64,000 nt of DNA from assembly GCF_905475395.1 (NCBI RefSeq), contig NC_058341.1, forward strand, positions 33,681,501-33,745,500. Direction: 5' to 3'. A program made the position numbers and the translations under genes. Positions 63,940-64,000 of this stretch are shown piece after piece. This stretch comes from Chrysoperla carnea. Taxonomy: Eukaryota > Arthropoda > Insecta > Neuroptera > Chrysopidae. The notes below the pieces were generated by a model. The model saw nothing but the letters and a program-made list of their open reading frames with translations, had not been told where the DNA came from and searched no databases. Numbering within the stretch: position 1 is the first letter of the stretch; each line of letters opens with the position of its first letter.

Positions 63940-64000
63940 ACTAATTCGCATCCTTTTTTTTTATTCTATGCAAATTTTAAATAGATTAAAAAAAATTTCG

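Noticed and set aside
1..64000. CRISPR array, operon, phage or other prokaryote-like system
   Set aside because: The introns, insect gene content and transposon types show nuclear insect DNA; no regularly spaced repeats or gene clusters are present.

Overview
The window looks like nuclear DNA of an insect. It is strongly AT-rich, its genes have introns with GT-AG (once GC-AG) boundaries, and the three recognisable genes read as insect orthologues. I lean to a holometabolous insect with a medium or large, transposon-rich genome but cannot name the order or species. There are no operons, bacterial signals or CRISPR arrays.

Layout: (a) 798-2355 (+), one long serine-rich coding exon that I do not recognise. 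(b) 2356-27519, about 25 kb with no recognised exon, filled with dispersed repeats, MITE-like foldbacks, SINE-like pieces and a broken transposon ORF. (c) 27520-30740 (+), the last four coding exons of a cGMP-dependent protein kinase (foraging/PRKG1 type), lacking the 5' exons. (d) 30741-36416, AT-rich intergenic DNA between two converging genes. (e) 36417-39749 (-), a complete four-exon gene for the Golgi tethering factor p115/Uso1. (f) 39750-53151, a 13.4 kb repeat-rich intergenic region between diverging genes. (g) 53152-63828 (+), a complete nine-exon gene for the large subunit of microsomal triglyceride transfer protein, with transposon remnants in its introns.

The three known genes do not form one pathway. 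PKG is a cytosolic signalling kinase. MTP loads lipid onto apoB-like lipoproteins in the ER, and p115 tethers ER-to-Golgi vesicles; both serve secretion, but I see nothing to show that their proximity matters. All exon joins given here keep the reading frame and were read by eye.

I found no convincing new biological system. The items most worth a second look are the unrecognised serine-rich exon and its possible link to PKG, a GC-AG intron in p115, several unnamed repeat families (one with six copies here), a nested MITE whose insertion site can be read against a related copy, and a near-perfect 33-bp palindrome with an 18-bp direct repeat.
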